This document shows, piece by piece, positions 25,347 through 34,221 of a stretch of 64,000 nucleotides of DNA. Both the position numbers and the translations under genes were made by a program. The DNA is from an uncultured Streptococcus sp. Lineage in GTDB: Bacteria; Bacillota; Bacilli; Lactobacillales; Streptococcaceae. Location: the NCBI GenBank assembly GCA_934196125.1, contig CAKPVT010000004.1, positions 6,856 to 70,855 on the forward strand, in the 5' to 3' direction. The notes below the pieces were generated by a model that made no database searches, was not told the origin of the DNA, and worked only from the letters and a program-made list of their open reading frames with translations. Positions within the stretch are counted from its first letter, which is position 1; each line of letters opens with the position of its first letter.

Positions 25347-26558
25347 ATGGAAAATACTAATTCAAATAATCATCGATTGTTGATTCAGAAGTTACTTGTT
25401 AGTATTCATTACTTGACACTTTTCAGAGATGAGATTGTTTTGGTTGAAAAGACTCCGTCATTGTTGGGGGCGTCTTTTTCGCCGTATGTGGTTCAATCAG
25501 AACTGGGTGAAATTTTGGCGGCTGTTGATGTGCTTTCTAAGCAAGAAAAATTGATTAAATCAACATTTTGGTATGATGAAGCATCTTTCAGATTGATGAA
25601 TCATTCTTTGGATATTGTCGGTAATTGGATTCGTGGGATTGATAATGTTTTAGAAATCTGTGAGTCAAAATCTGTTTTTCAAGCGATTCTTGGTGATAAG
25701 CGCCAGCGTGTTTTTGGCGTGCTGATTGATGTTTTTACTTCAATTCGAATTACCAATTTATCAATCAAGGAAGAATCAGAATACCCTATTTTAGTTGACC
25801 CTTTGCAAGCGGTAGAATATCAAAAAAGGGAAACGAAAAAAGCCGAATTATTGGCTAAAATTGATGCCTTGCCCCCTAGAAAATCAGAACAGAGTCTTGA
25901 AGTTGATAAAGACAAAGATGTCCAAGATGCTCCTATCCTTGAGAATAAAGAAGATGATTTTGCAGCTGAACCGCAATCAGTTGATCCAGAGGTTGACGAG
26001 GAAGAACCGTCTGATGATGTTGAAGAAAAGGTTGCTGGTGTTCAATCTGAAGTTGAGGATGCTACCGAATTGCTAGTTAAGGTCGAAGAAGAGTCTAAAG
26101 AGATAGAGAGTATATCTGATGTTCCTCTTGCTACGCTTCTTGAAGAGGACGAATCAGAGCTGGAACTTACAGAAATTAGTCGTGAGGCTGCTATCAAGCA
26201 ATTCCGTCATTATCTTTTTGACCATAAAGGGATGATTTATGTTGCAGATGCTCAAGATGATTTAAAACGTGAAATCAAATTTTACAATGCATTTGATCGT
26301 TTTGAGGGTGCTTTTGATGAAATATCAGATATTCTAGTTCTTATGGAAAAAATCTTAGAAGATTTGGAAGAACGTGACGAAGAGACATTTGATGACGAAG
26401 GAAACTTAACGAGTGAGCCAACAGAACCAATTTATCTTCTTATCTATGGGCAAAATCTATTAATGGAAGATAGTCGCTTTGAAAGTCTTTTATCAGAGCT
26501 TCAGCACTTTTCAAATCGTTCAGATTTACACATTTCAGCCTACAAGGCTTATGAATAA
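25347..26558 (+). CDS. Acidic protein of unknown function
   Basis: A 403-residue protein in three parts: a helical N-terminal domain (about 1-165; HYLTLFRDEIVLVEKTPSLL), a long very acidic and probably disordered linker (about 175-275, rich in Glu, Asp, Ser and Val), and a C-terminal helical domain (AIKQFRHYLFDHKGMIYVAD onward). No signal peptide or membrane helix. I do not recognise the family. ATG 25347 was chosen because GGTGG lies 6 nt upstream. It stands alone with its own terminator between mazEF and the pyr operon. Confidence 0.7.
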   Translation: MENTNSNNHRLLIQKLLVSIHYLTLFRDEIVLVEKTPSLLGASFSPYVVQSELGEILAAVDVLSKQEKLIKSTFWYDEASFRLMNHSLDIVGNWIRGIDNVLEICESKSVFQAILGDKRQRVFGVLIDVFTSIRITNLSIKEESEYPILVDPLQAVEYQKRETKKAELLAKIDALPPRKSEQSLEVDKDKDVQDAPILENKEDDFAAEPQSVDPEVDEEEPSDDVEEKVAGVQSEVEDATELLVKVEEESKEIESISDVPLATLLEEDESELELTEISREAAIKQFRHYLFDHKGMIYVADAQDDLKREIKFYNAFDRFEGAFDEISDILVLMEKILEDLEERDEETFDDEGNLTSEPTEPIYLLIYGQNLLMEDSRFESLLSELQHFSNRSDLHISAYKAYE

Positions 26559-26562
26559 CAGT

Positions 26563-26597
26563 AAAAGAAGGTCAGTTGATGCCTTCTTTTATTTTTG
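26563..26597 (+). terminator. Intrinsic terminator after the acidic protein gene
   Basis: AAAAGAAGG (26563-26571) pairs with CCTTCTTTT (26582-26590), followed by ATTTTT. Confidence 0.8.
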
Positions 26598-27003
26598 GGG
26601 ATTATGTCGATAAGTAGGAGATGATGCAAAAGTGCCTATAAAAGAGAGAAAAAGCTTGAAAGCACTTTTTGAAATTGCTATTATGTAACTTAGAAGTGAT
26701 GTTTTAGAAATAAGTGAGAGTTTTGATAATTTTGGATGGTGTTATATTTCAAAACTGATAGCGTTTTTGCAACGAAGTGTCCTTCTTGGAGCTGATGCTC
26801 AACATTTCTACGGTATGTTAGTGATAATGTTTGCCTTTCGGTGTATAACAGTCTTGCATCTCAGAGTCCTTCTAATTATTATTGTAGCGATTACAATTAT
26901 ATCTTTCTGAGATGTTTTTTCATATGCTTGACTGACTAATTTTATTTTAGAACTTCCAAACTTTAAATGATGTTAACGATAACAATCATTCTTACAAAAC
27001 TAA
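26598..27003. other. Long intergenic stretch before the pyr operon
   Basis: About 400 bases without a supported gene. A 73-codon open frame without a start codon (26689-26910, plus strand) reads like a hydrophobic protein end (YGMLVIMFAFRCITVLHLRV) and may be a remnant. The motif ACAATCATT occurs twice just before the pyr promoter. Confidence 0.4.
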
Positions 27004-27032
27004 TTGACAATCATTTTAAAACGCGTTATAAT
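27004..27032 (+). promoter_or_regulatory. Promoter of the pyrK operon
   Basis: TTGACA (27004-27009), 17 nt, TATAAT (27027-27032), both consensus. Starts the leader that carries the PyrR attenuator. Confidence 0.88.
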
Positions 27033-27039
27033 AATAAAA

Positions 27040-27178
27040 ATTGAAAACCTTTAATTAAGCCCAGAGAGACTTTCAAGGTTACTGTAAAAAAGAGTTTTAA
27101 CTCTAATAAAAGGTATGAGTGTGCTTTGGTGTACTCTGCTTATTTTGCTGTAACCTTGCCTTCTGGCGAGGTTTTTTG
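27040..27178 (+). promoter_or_regulatory. PyrR-type transcription attenuator in front of pyrK
   Basis: The leader has the PyrR binding loop CCCAGAGAGACTTT (from 27059) inside an anti-antiterminator arm (AAAACCTTTAAT and AAGGTT), then a terminator AACCTTGCC/GGCGAGGTT with TTTTTT (27152-27177) just before the pyrK ribosome site. With UMP bound, PyrR would favour termination. The loop has GAGAGAC where the common form is GAGAGGC. Confidence 0.85.
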
Positions 27179-27193
27179 TGTGAAAGGAATGTT

Positions 27194-28000
27194 ATGAATC
27201 CAGGTTGTAAAAACAAATCTTTGGTGTTGAAAGAAGATTTACTTATTGTTAGTCAAAGAGAGATTGCTCCACGTATTTTTGAGATGACATTATCAGGAGA
27301 AATGGTCTTGGATATAACTCCTGGTCAATTCTTACATCTGCGTGTGCCTGACCCAAGTAAATTGTTACGTCGTCCAATTTCGATTTGTCAGATTGATAAA
27401 GTCAATAAAGTGGCAACGATTGTGTATCGTGTGGAGCGTGCAGGAACAGCGATTTTATCGCAAATGAAGGCTGGTGACCGCGTTGACACAATGGGACCTC
27501 AAGGAAATGGATTTGATTTGTCGGTGGTGACATCAGGTCAAAAAGCGTTGCTAATTGGTGGTGGAATTGGTGTACCTCCGTTGGTTGAAACAGCTAAACA
27601 ACTCGCTGCTAAGGGTGTTGACGTCACTTCTGTTCTTGGTTTTGCCAATAAAGAGGCTGTGATTCTGGAAGAAGAATTGTCAGTTTATGGAAAAGTTTAT
27701 GTCACAACAGATGACGGCTCTTATGGTATCAAAGGCTATGTCTCAACAGTCGTTGATGACTTGGTGCAAAACGAAACGTATGATGCGATTTATTCATGTG
27801 GTGCGCCAGGCATGTTAAAATACGTTGACCAAAAATTTGAAAATCATCCGCATGCCTACCTGTCAATGGAATCGCGTATGGCGTGTGGTATGGGAGCTTG
27901 CTATGCTTGTGTTGTTCATTTAAAAAATGCACAAGAAGCGGCTAATAAACGTGTGTGCGAAGACGGACCGGTTTTTGAAACTGGTAAAATCATCTTATAA
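27194..28000 (+). CDS. pyrK: Dihydroorotate dehydrogenase B electron-transfer subunit
   Basis: A 268-residue FAD and [2Fe-2S] protein that passes electrons from PyrD to NAD. Visible are the FAD motif LLRRPISICQID, the NAD-domain GGGIGVPPLVETAKQL and the cluster ligands in ESRMACGMGACYACVVHL with a later RVCEDGP Cys. ATG 27194 follows GAAAGGA and the attenuator; an earlier frame is in the leader. Makes the heterotetramer with the next gene, 9 nt away. Confidence 0.95.
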   Translation: MNPGCKNKSLVLKEDLLIVSQREIAPRIFEMTLSGEMVLDITPGQFLHLRVPDPSKLLRRPISICQIDKVNKVATIVYRVERAGTAILSQMKAGDRVDTMGPQGNGFDLSVVTSGQKALLIGGGIGVPPLVETAKQLAAKGVDVTSVLGFANKEAVILEEELSVYGKVYVTTDDGSYGIKGYVSTVVDDLVQNETYDAIYSCGAPGMLKYVDQKFENHPHAYLSMESRMACGMGACYACVVHLKNAQEAANKRVCEDGPVFETGKIIL

Positions 28001-28009
28001 GGAGGTCTT

Positions 28010-28954
28010 ATGTCAGAAAATCGTTTAGCGGTCAGTCTCCCAGGGCTTGACTTGAAAAATCCAATTATTCCAGCGTCAGGTTGTTTTGGCTTCGGTCAAG
28101 AATATGCTAAATATTACGATTTAGATAAGCTTGGTTCAATCATGATTAAAGCGACAACCAAAGATGCTTGTTTTGGAAATCCAACACCGCGTGTGGCTGA
28201 AACACCGTCAGGAATGTTAAATGCTATTGGTTTGCAAAATCCAGGTGTAGATGTTGTTTTTACTGAAAAACTACCGTGGTTAGCGCAGCATTATCCAGAA
28301 TTGCCGATTATTGCCAATGTTGCGGGCTTTTCAAATGATGAGTATGCTTATGTGTCTGAAAAGATTTCAAAAGCTCCAAATGTTAAAGCTATCGAGCTTA
28401 ATATTTCTTGTCCTAACGTTGACCATGGTAATCATGGCTTGTTGATTGGACAAGTGCCAGAATTGGCTTATGCAGCAGTAAAAGCGAGTGTTGAGCATTC
28501 TGATGTGCCAGTTTATGTTAAATTAACACCGAGCGTGGCTGATATCGCAACAGTTGCTAAGGCTGTTGAAGAAGCTGGTGCAACAGGATTTACCATGATT
28601 AATACTTTGGTTGGTATGCGATTCGATTTGAAAACTCGTAAGCCAATTATTGCCAACGGTACTGGTGGCATGAGCGGTCCAGCGGTTTTTCCAGTAGCTC
28701 TAAAACTCATTCGTCAAGTGGCGCAAAGTACGGATTTGCCAATCATCGGTATGGGTGGTGTGGATTCGGCAGAAGCTGCTATTGAAATGATGATTGCTGG
28801 TGCGTCAGCGATTGGCGTTGGAACAGCTAATTTTGCAGATCCATATACTTGTCCAAATATTATTGACCGTTTACCAGAAGTTATGGATAAATACGGCATT
28901 GAAAATCTTGAAACCTTACGACGTGAGGTTAGACAAGAATTACGTGGAAAATAA
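28010..28954 (+). CDS. pyrD: Dihydroorotate dehydrogenase 1B catalytic subunit
   Basis: A 314-residue FMN enzyme that oxidises dihydroorotate. Signatures: LKNPIIPASGCFGFGQEY, ELNISCPNVDHG with the catalytic Cys, YVKLTPSVADI and IIGMGGVDSAEAAIEMM. The NAD-linked 1B class agrees with the adjacent pyrK. Strong AAGGAGG ribosome site. Confidence 0.96.
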   Translation: MSENRLAVSLPGLDLKNPIIPASGCFGFGQEYAKYYDLDKLGSIMIKATTKDACFGNPTPRVAETPSGMLNAIGLQNPGVDVVFTEKLPWLAQHYPELPIIANVAGFSNDEYAYVSEKISKAPNVKAIELNISCPNVDHGNHGLLIGQVPELAYAAVKASVEHSDVPVYVKLTPSVADIATVAKAVEEAGATGFTMINTLVGMRFDLKTRKPIIANGTGGMSGPAVFPVALKLIRQVAQSTDLPIIGMGGVDSAEAAIEMMIAGASAIGVGTANFADPYTCPNIIDRLPEVMDKYGIENLETLRREVRQELRGK

Positions 28955-28989
28955 GCTCTGCTATTTTTCCAAAAAGTCAAGGTAAGTTT

Positions 28990-29018
28990 TTGACTTTGCC
29001 AGTAAAAAAAGATATAAT
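28990..29018 (+). promoter_or_regulatory. Second promoter, for pyrF-pyrE
   Basis: TTGACT (28990-28995), 17 nt, TATAAT (29013-29018), directly downstream of pyrD. Confidence 0.8.
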
Positions 29019-29029
29019 ATTAACAATTG

Positions 29030-29157
29030 AATAACCTTTAATTGAGTCCAGAGAGGCGAGAAAGGTTCGTGAAAAAAGAAGATAAAAAGTCTTTGAATGA
29101 TGGGTGTTTGCTACCCTGCTTTTCGTGTAACCTCGCCCTTTGGCGAGGTTTTCTTTG
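29030..29157 (+). promoter_or_regulatory. PyrR-type attenuator in front of pyrF
   Basis: AACCTTTAATTGAGTCCAGA then GAGGCGAGAAAGGTT (from 29032) is a canonical PyrR binding hairpin; the terminator CCTCGCC/GGCGAGG plus TTTTCTTT is at 29131-29155. So pyrF and pyrE have their own uridine-responsive switch separate from pyrK-pyrD. Confidence 0.9.
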
Positions 29158-29174
29158 TAGAAAAAGGAGAAAAA

Positions 29175-29867
29175 ATGCACGAAAGTCGTCCGATTATTGC
29201 TCTTGATTTTCCGTCATTTGATGATGTGAAATCATTTCTTGCTTTGTTCCCTGCTGATGAAAAACTTTATGTTAAGATTGGTATGGAGCTATACTATGCA
29301 GCAGGACCAGAAATTGTCCGTTATGTTAAATCGCTTGGACATTCTGTTTTTCTAGATTTAAAATTACATGACATTCCAAATACAGTCAAATCAGCTATGC
29401 GTGTGTTATCAAATCTTGGTGTCGATATGACTAATGTTCATGCCGCTGGTGGCGTTGAAATGATGAAAGCAGCGCGTGAAGGTCTTGGACAAGGTCCGAA
29501 ACTAATCGCGGTAACACAGTTAACGTCAACGTCAGACGAACAGATGAAAGCTGATCAAAATATCCAAACAAGCTTAGTGGAATCTGTTTTGCATTATGCT
29601 AAGAAAGCAAACGAAGCTGGTCTTGACGGTGTGGTTTGTTCAGCACGTGAGGTTGCAGTTATTAAAGACGCAACTTCTGAAGATTTCGTTTGCTTGACAC
29701 CAGGTATTCGTCCTGCGGGAGCTGCTGTCGGCGATCAAAAACGTGTAATGACCCCAAGTCAAGCTAGTGCCATTGGCTCGAGCTATATTGTTGTTGGACG
29801 CCCAATTACAAAAGCGGATGATTCTGTTGCGGCTTACAAAGCCATTTACGATGAATGGAATGTTTAG
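29175..29867 (+). CDS. pyrF: Orotidine-5'-phosphate decarboxylase
   Basis: A 230-residue TIM-barrel enzyme forming UMP. Visible are IIALDFPSFDDV, VKIGMELYYAAGP, the catalytic D-x-K-x2-D in FLDLKLHDIPNTV, and TPGIRPAGAAVGDQKR with the phosphate loop VVGRPITKADD. Start at ATG 29175 after AAAGGAG; a longer frame reads through the attenuator. Confidence 0.96.
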   Translation: MHESRPIIALDFPSFDDVKSFLALFPADEKLYVKIGMELYYAAGPEIVRYVKSLGHSVFLDLKLHDIPNTVKSAMRVLSNLGVDMTNVHAAGGVEMMKAAREGLGQGPKLIAVTQLTSTSDEQMKADQNIQTSLVESVLHYAKKANEAGLDGVVCSAREVAVIKDATSEDFVCLTPGIRPAGAAVGDQKRVMTPSQASAIGSSYIVVGRPITKADDSVAAYKAIYDEWNV

Positions 29868-29899
29868 TATTAGAATACTAAAATTTCTTTAGGGTTGGT

Positions 29900-30235
29900 A
29901 TGGAGTTAACAATAAGGCAATCTTACACAGCGGTTATTGATAGAGCAATCGGTTATCAAGATAGATACGGGAATAACTATCCAATCAATTATGGTTACAT
30001 TCCAAATCTGATTGGAGGTGACGGTAAGTGGCAAGATGTCTATATTATTTCAGAGAATGTCTCAGATCCCCTAGAAGTATTCGAAGGGGAATTAGTAGCC
30101 ATTATTCATCGTGCTGATGATGTGGAGACTAAATGGATTTTAACAACCGCTGGTGAAATAGTTACTTATGACCAAATAAAACAAGCAACCCATTTTTTAG
30201 AACAATATTTTACATCAACTATTGAGTTATTATAG
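29900..30235 (+). CDS. Short inorganic-pyrophosphatase-like protein, probably not a pyrophosphatase
   Basis: 111 residues. VIDRAIGYQDRYGNNYPINY and GYIPNLIGGDGKWQDVYII resemble the N-terminal half of family I soluble pyrophosphatases (YPxNYGxIP, D-x4-D). But the family is usually about 175 residues, and the metal-binding DxDPxD box is missing (here DGKWQDV), so catalysis is doubtful. Tightly between pyrF and pyrE, it is expressed with a pathway that releases pyrophosphate at the PyrE step. Confidence 0.65.
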   Translation: MELTIRQSYTAVIDRAIGYQDRYGNNYPINYGYIPNLIGGDGKWQDVYIISENVSDPLEVFEGELVAIIHRADDVETKWILTTAGEIVTYDQIKQATHFLEQYFTSTIELL

Positions 30236-30249
30236 AAAAGAGGAACATT

Positions 30250-30879
30250 ATGACTTTAGCATCACAAATTGCATCAGATTTGCTTGATATTCGAGCTGTT
30301 TACTTGAAACCAAACGATCCATTCACTTGGGCATCTGGTATTAAATCACCAATTTACACAGATAATCGTGTGACGCTTTCATATCCTGAAACGCGTACAT
30401 TGATTGAAAATGGTTTTGTTAAAAAAATCAAAGAAGAATTTCCTGAAGTAGAAGTGATTGCAGGGACAGCAACAGCAGGAATCCCTCACGGTGCGATTAT
30501 TGCTGACAAGATGAATCTTCCATTTGCTTACATTCGTAGCAAACCAAAAGATCACGGAGCTGGTAATCAAATCGAAGGTCGTGTGACAAAAGCTCAAAAA
30601 ATGGTCGTTGTTGAAGACCTTATTTCAACTGGTGGCTCGGTACTAGAAGCTGTTGTAGCAGCAGAACGTGAAGGTGCTGATGTCATCGGAGTTGTGGCTA
30701 TCTTTACTTATGAATTGCCTAAAGCGACTGAAAACTTTGAAAAAGCAGGTGTTAAATTGGTGACACTTTCTAACTATACTGAATTGATCAAAGTTGCTAA
30801 GGTGCAAGGTTATATCACGGCTGACGACCTTCAATTACTACATAAATTTAAAGAAAATCAAGAAACTTGGCGTGATTAA
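30250..30879 (+). CDS. pyrE: Orotate phosphoribosyltransferase
   Basis: A 209-residue enzyme that joins orotate to PRPP, releasing pyrophosphate. Signatures: FTWASGIKSPIYTDNR, IAGTATAGIPHGAIIADKM, FAYIRSKPKDHGAGNQIEG (flexible loop) and the PRPP motif MVVVEDLISTGGSVLEAV. AAAGAGGAA ribosome site; followed by a terminator. Confidence 0.96.
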   Translation: MTLASQIASDLLDIRAVYLKPNDPFTWASGIKSPIYTDNRVTLSYPETRTLIENGFVKKIKEEFPEVEVIAGTATAGIPHGAIIADKMNLPFAYIRSKPKDHGAGNQIEGRVTKAQKMVVVEDLISTGGSVLEAVVAAEREGADVIGVVAIFTYELPKATENFEKAGVKLVTLSNYTELIKVAKVQGYITADDLQLLHKFKENQETWRD

Positions 30880-30893
30880 TCAAGCTTAGTATT

Positions 30894-30930
30894 TGGCTAC
30901 TAAAGTAAAATTGCTTTAGTGGCTTTCTTG
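30894..30930 (+). terminator. Terminator after pyrE
   Basis: GGCTACTAAAGTAA pairs imperfectly with TTGCTTTAGTGGC, then TTTCTT. Confidence 0.7.
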
Positions 30931-30956
30931 GTTTAAAGGATGAAAGGAGTAAAAAG

Positions 30957-31457
30957 ATGAAACTTTCTTGTACATTTGAAGATAATATTTTGCCAGATGT
31001 TTATGCTAAGAAAGCAAAGGTACAAGTAAAGGGAAATGCAGTGATTTCTTTTCCGTTTACGATTGAAAATGTTCCTGAAAAGATGAAAAGTTTTGCATGG
31101 ACATTTGTTGATTATGATTCTATTCCTGTCTGCGGTTTTGCTTATATTCATTGGGTTGTTGCCAATGTTTCAGCCGATGTAACAGTGATTTCAGAAGATT
31201 TTTCACGTCTAGACAATAAGCATGCACACGGCAAGAATAGCTTAGTTAGTAAATTACTAAATGAGGATTACTCAGACATTGACGAAGGGTATATGGGACC
31301 ATATCCACCTGATAAAGACCATATCTATACCCTTACAGTTTATGCACTAGATTGTGAATTACCATTGGCAAATGGTTTCTACATGAATGAGCTATTGCAT
31401 GCTATGGAAGGACATGTGTTAGCAAAAGAAAAACTAGATTTAGTAGGGAAATACTAA
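30957..31457 (+). CDS. YbhB/YbcL (PEBP, Raf-kinase-inhibitor-like) family protein
   Basis: A 166-residue protein with the PEBP fold signs PFTIENVPEKMKSFAWTFVD, FAYIHWVVANVSAD, the GPYPPDKDHIYTLTVYALDC ligand-site strand and LHAMEGHVLA. The family binds anionic ligands; in bacteria the role is unknown. No signal peptide. It has its own ribosome site (AAAGGAG) and lies just before ung. Confidence 0.85.
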   Translation: MKLSCTFEDNILPDVYAKKAKVQVKGNAVISFPFTIENVPEKMKSFAWTFVDYDSIPVCGFAYIHWVVANVSADVTVISEDFSRLDNKHAHGKNSLVSKLLNEDYSDIDEGYMGPYPPDKDHIYTLTVYALDCELPLANGFYMNELLHAMEGHVLAKEKLDLVGKY

Positions 31458-31474
31458 GATAAAAAGGAGTAAAC

Positions 31475-32128
31475 ATGCAACATTCAACTTGGCATGAGTT
31501 AATCAAAAAAGAATTGCCAGAGCATTATTTTGGCAAGATAAATCAATTTATGGATTATGTTTATCAGCAGGAGTTGATTTACCCACCACGTGAGAAAGTT
31601 TTTAATGCCATTCAGACCACTCCGCTAGAGGACGTTAAGGTGGTGATTATTGGTCAAGATCCTTATCATGGGCCTAATCAGGCACAGGGATTGTCATTTT
31701 CTGTCCCAGAGAATATTCCTGCACCACCGTCTCTTCAAAATATTCTTAAAGAATTATCAGATGATTTAGGACAACGTGACCATCATGATTTGACACCATG
31801 GGCACAGCAAGGGGTGTTGCTTCTAAATGCGTGTTTGACGGTTCCTGCAGGACGTGCTAATGGCCATGCAGGACAGATTTGGGAGCCTTTTACAGATGCT
31901 ATCATTAAAGTAGTCAATCAAAAGGAAACGCCAGTTGTCTTTATTCTTTGGGGTGGATATGCTCGTAAGAAAAAGGCGTTGATTACTAATCCAATTCATC
32001 ATGTCATTGAAAGTGCACACCCAAGTCCACTTTCGGCATATCGTGGTTTCTTTGGTAGCCACCCTTTTTCGCAAGCAAATGCTTATTTAACTCAATACGG
32101 GCTTGAAGCAATCGATTGGTTAAAATAA
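31475..32128 (+). CDS. ung: Uracil-DNA glycosylase
   Basis: A 217-residue base-excision enzyme. The water-activating motif VVIIGQDPYHGPNQAQGLSF, LLLNACLTV and the DNA-intercalation motif HPSPLSAYRGFFG are all intact. Normal length. It is part of the ung-pyrC-plsY-parE neighbourhood seen in streptococci. Confidence 0.97.
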   Translation: MQHSTWHELIKKELPEHYFGKINQFMDYVYQQELIYPPREKVFNAIQTTPLEDVKVVIIGQDPYHGPNQAQGLSFSVPENIPAPPSLQNILKELSDDLGQRDHHDLTPWAQQGVLLLNACLTVPAGRANGHAGQIWEPFTDAIIKVVNQKETPVVFILWGGYARKKKALITNPIHHVIESAHPSPLSAYRGFFGSHPFSQANAYLTQYGLEAIDWLK

Positions 32129-32140
32129 TAGGAAAAACAG

Positions 32141-32863
32141 ATGATTTATTTTTTAGCAAGTAATCCCATCATTTATGAAAAAAGACGTCTTAATCCCGCA
32201 AATGCTTTTGTTAATCTTTTGAAAGAACACCTGCCTAGCAAGTTTAGCGCTCTTTTTGTATGTTCGGAGCCGAACAATAACACGTTTACAGATCAATATG
32301 CTACTGATGTAAAAACGGCTTTTGAAGCCGAAGGCATGACATATGAAAAATATGCGGTGCTGGATAATCGAACGGCAAATCAGGCTTCCAGCTTGGTAGC
32401 TGAGGCGGACTTGATTTTCTTAGCGGGTGGGCATGTGCCTACACAGAATGCTTTTCTGAATTCAGTTGGTATGCGTGAACTGCTGCAAAGCAGCGATAAA
32501 CTTGTCATCGACTCAAGTGCAGGTTCTATGAATGCGGCGGAACTTGTTTATGCACAACCAGAAGAAGCAGGCGAAGCGATTTCAAAAGATTATCAGCGTT
32601 TTTTAGCTGGTCTTGGAATTACCCAAGTCCAGTTAATTCCACACTATCAATAAACTAAGCATCACATACTTGATGGGCTTCGTGTCTTCGAAGATATTAC
32701 TTATCCAGATAGTAATGGTCGCTGTTTTTATGCCATTTGTGACGGTAGTTTTCTGTATGGGAATGGAACTGTTGAAACGATTTACGGTGAAGCTTACCGT
32801 ATCAAAAATGGTGCATTGTCGCAGATAAATGCTGAAAATGAAACTTATCAATTTAGAAAGTGA
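32141..32863 (+). pseudogene. Peptidase E (S51 family)-like protein with an in-frame stop
   Basis: The frame 32141-32863 would give 240 residues and is interrupted only by TAA at 32651-32653 (codon 171). Before it stand LIFLAGGHVPTQN and the nucleophile motif DSSAGSMNAAEL; after it the same frame continues with DGLRVFEDITYPDSNG, YAICDGSFLYGNG and a natural TGA. A single GAA-to-TAA change would explain it. The truncated 170-residue product keeps the Ser but loses the C-terminal part of the fold. Alternatively recently inactivated or a sequence error. Confidence 0.8.
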
Positions 32864-32870
32864 GTTTAGT

Positions 32871-34142
32871 ATGTTATTAATTAAAAATGGTCGTGTTGTT
32901 GATCCAAAATCTGACTTTGATCAGGTTGCAGATGTTCTTGTTGACGGCAAAAAAATTATTAAAATTGCTGATTCGATTGAAGAAGCTAGCGCTGAAATCA
33001 TTGATGCGACAGGGTTTGTTGTAGCACCTGGTTTGGTTGATATTCATGTGCATTTTCGTGAACCAGGGCAAACACACAAAGAGGATATTCACACAGGTGC
33101 TCTTGCAGCTGCAGCTGGTGGTTTCACTTCTGTTGTTATGATGGCAAATACCAGTCCAACGATTTCAGATGTAAAAACACTAAAAGAGGTTTTAGCGAGT
33201 GCTGCTAAGGAAGATGTGCATGTTTACACAAATGCAACTGTAACGAAAAACTTTGACGGTCAACATTTGACTGATTTTAAAGCTCTTCTTGAAAATGGTG
33301 CACTCAGTTTTTCAGATGACGGTATTCCGCTTCAAAGCACGAAAGTATTGAAAGAAGCGTTAGATTTGGCGAAAGCGAACAATACTTTTGTTGCCGTTCA
33401 CGAAGAAGACCCTGAATTGAATGGTATTCTTGGATTTAATGAGCATATTGCACGTGATAAATTCCATTTTTGTGGGGCAACAGGTGTGGCAGAATACAGC
33501 ATGATTGCGCGTGATGTCATGATTGCTTACGACCGTGGCGCGCATTTGCATATCCAACATTTATCAAAAGCAGAATCTGTTAAGGTGGTCGAATTCGCTC
33601 AACAACTTGGTGCCAATGTTACTGCTGAAGCAGCGCCACAGCATTTCTCAAAAACAGAAGATTTGCTGTTAATTAAGGGCTCTGCAGCTAAGATGAATCC
33701 ACCACTTCGTACCGAAAAAGACCGTTTAGCTGTTATCGAAGGTTTGAAATCTGGTGTCATTTCAGTGATTGCTACTGACCATGCACCACATCACGCAGAT
33801 GAGAAAAATGTTGATGATATCACAAAAGCCCCATCAGGTATGACAGGACTTGAGACATCATTGTCACTTGGTTTGACGAATTTAGTAGCGACAGGTGATT
33901 TAACTTTGTCTGAATTATTGGCTAAAATGACGATTAATCCGTCATCAATGTACAATTTCGATTCAGGGTATTTGGCGGAAAATGGTCCTGCGGATATCGT
34001 TATTTTCGCAGATAAGGAAGAACGTATTGTATCAGACCATTTTGCTTCGAAAGCGTCAAATTCACCATTTATCGGTGAAAAATTACAAGGTGTTGTTAAA
34101 TATACCATCTGTGACGGTAAAATTGTTTATCAAGCGTCATAA
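32871..34142 (+). CDS. pyrC: Dihydroorotase
   Basis: A 423-residue zinc amidohydrolase that closes carbamoyl-aspartate to dihydroorotate. Signatures: GLVDIHVHFREPGQTHKEDI, VMMANTSPTISD, HIQHLSKAESV, EAAPQHF and the catalytic ATDHAPHH. ATG 32871 was preferred to an upstream in-frame ATG at 32829, which lies inside the peptidase E gene. Convergent with plsY before the island was inserted. Confidence 0.96.
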   Translation: MLLIKNGRVVDPKSDFDQVADVLVDGKKIIKIADSIEEASAEIIDATGFVVAPGLVDIHVHFREPGQTHKEDIHTGALAAAAGGFTSVVMMANTSPTISDVKTLKEVLASAAKEDVHVYTNATVTKNFDGQHLTDFKALLENGALSFSDDGIPLQSTKVLKEALDLAKANNTFVAVHEEDPELNGILGFNEHIARDKFHFCGATGVAEYSMIARDVMIAYDRGAHLHIQHLSKAESVKVVEFAQQLGANVTAEAAPQHFSKTEDLLLIKGSAAKMNPPLRTEKDRLAVIEGLKSGVISVIATDHAPHHADEKNVDDITKAPSGMTGLETSLSLGLTNLVATGDLTLSELLAKMTINPSSMYNFDSGYLAENGPADIVIFADKEERIVSDHFASKASNSPFIGEKLQGVVKYTICDGKIVYQAS

Positions 34143-34178
34143 AAAAGCGGACTAGTTTTAGATATCCGAACTAAGGGA
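34141..34178. repeat. Left imperfect inverted repeat at the island edge
   Basis: AAAAAAGCGGACTAG and TCCGAAC-TAAGGGA at 34141-34178 match in inverted orientation the sequence at 42027-42064 at 28 of 38 positions. The outer 14 bases look like one arm of a bidirectional terminator whose other arm lies at the plsY end. Confidence 0.6.
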
Positions 34179-34221
34179 TTTTCTAAGAGTTGAAAGAATC
34201 GGCATAGTCGTGAAATATCGG

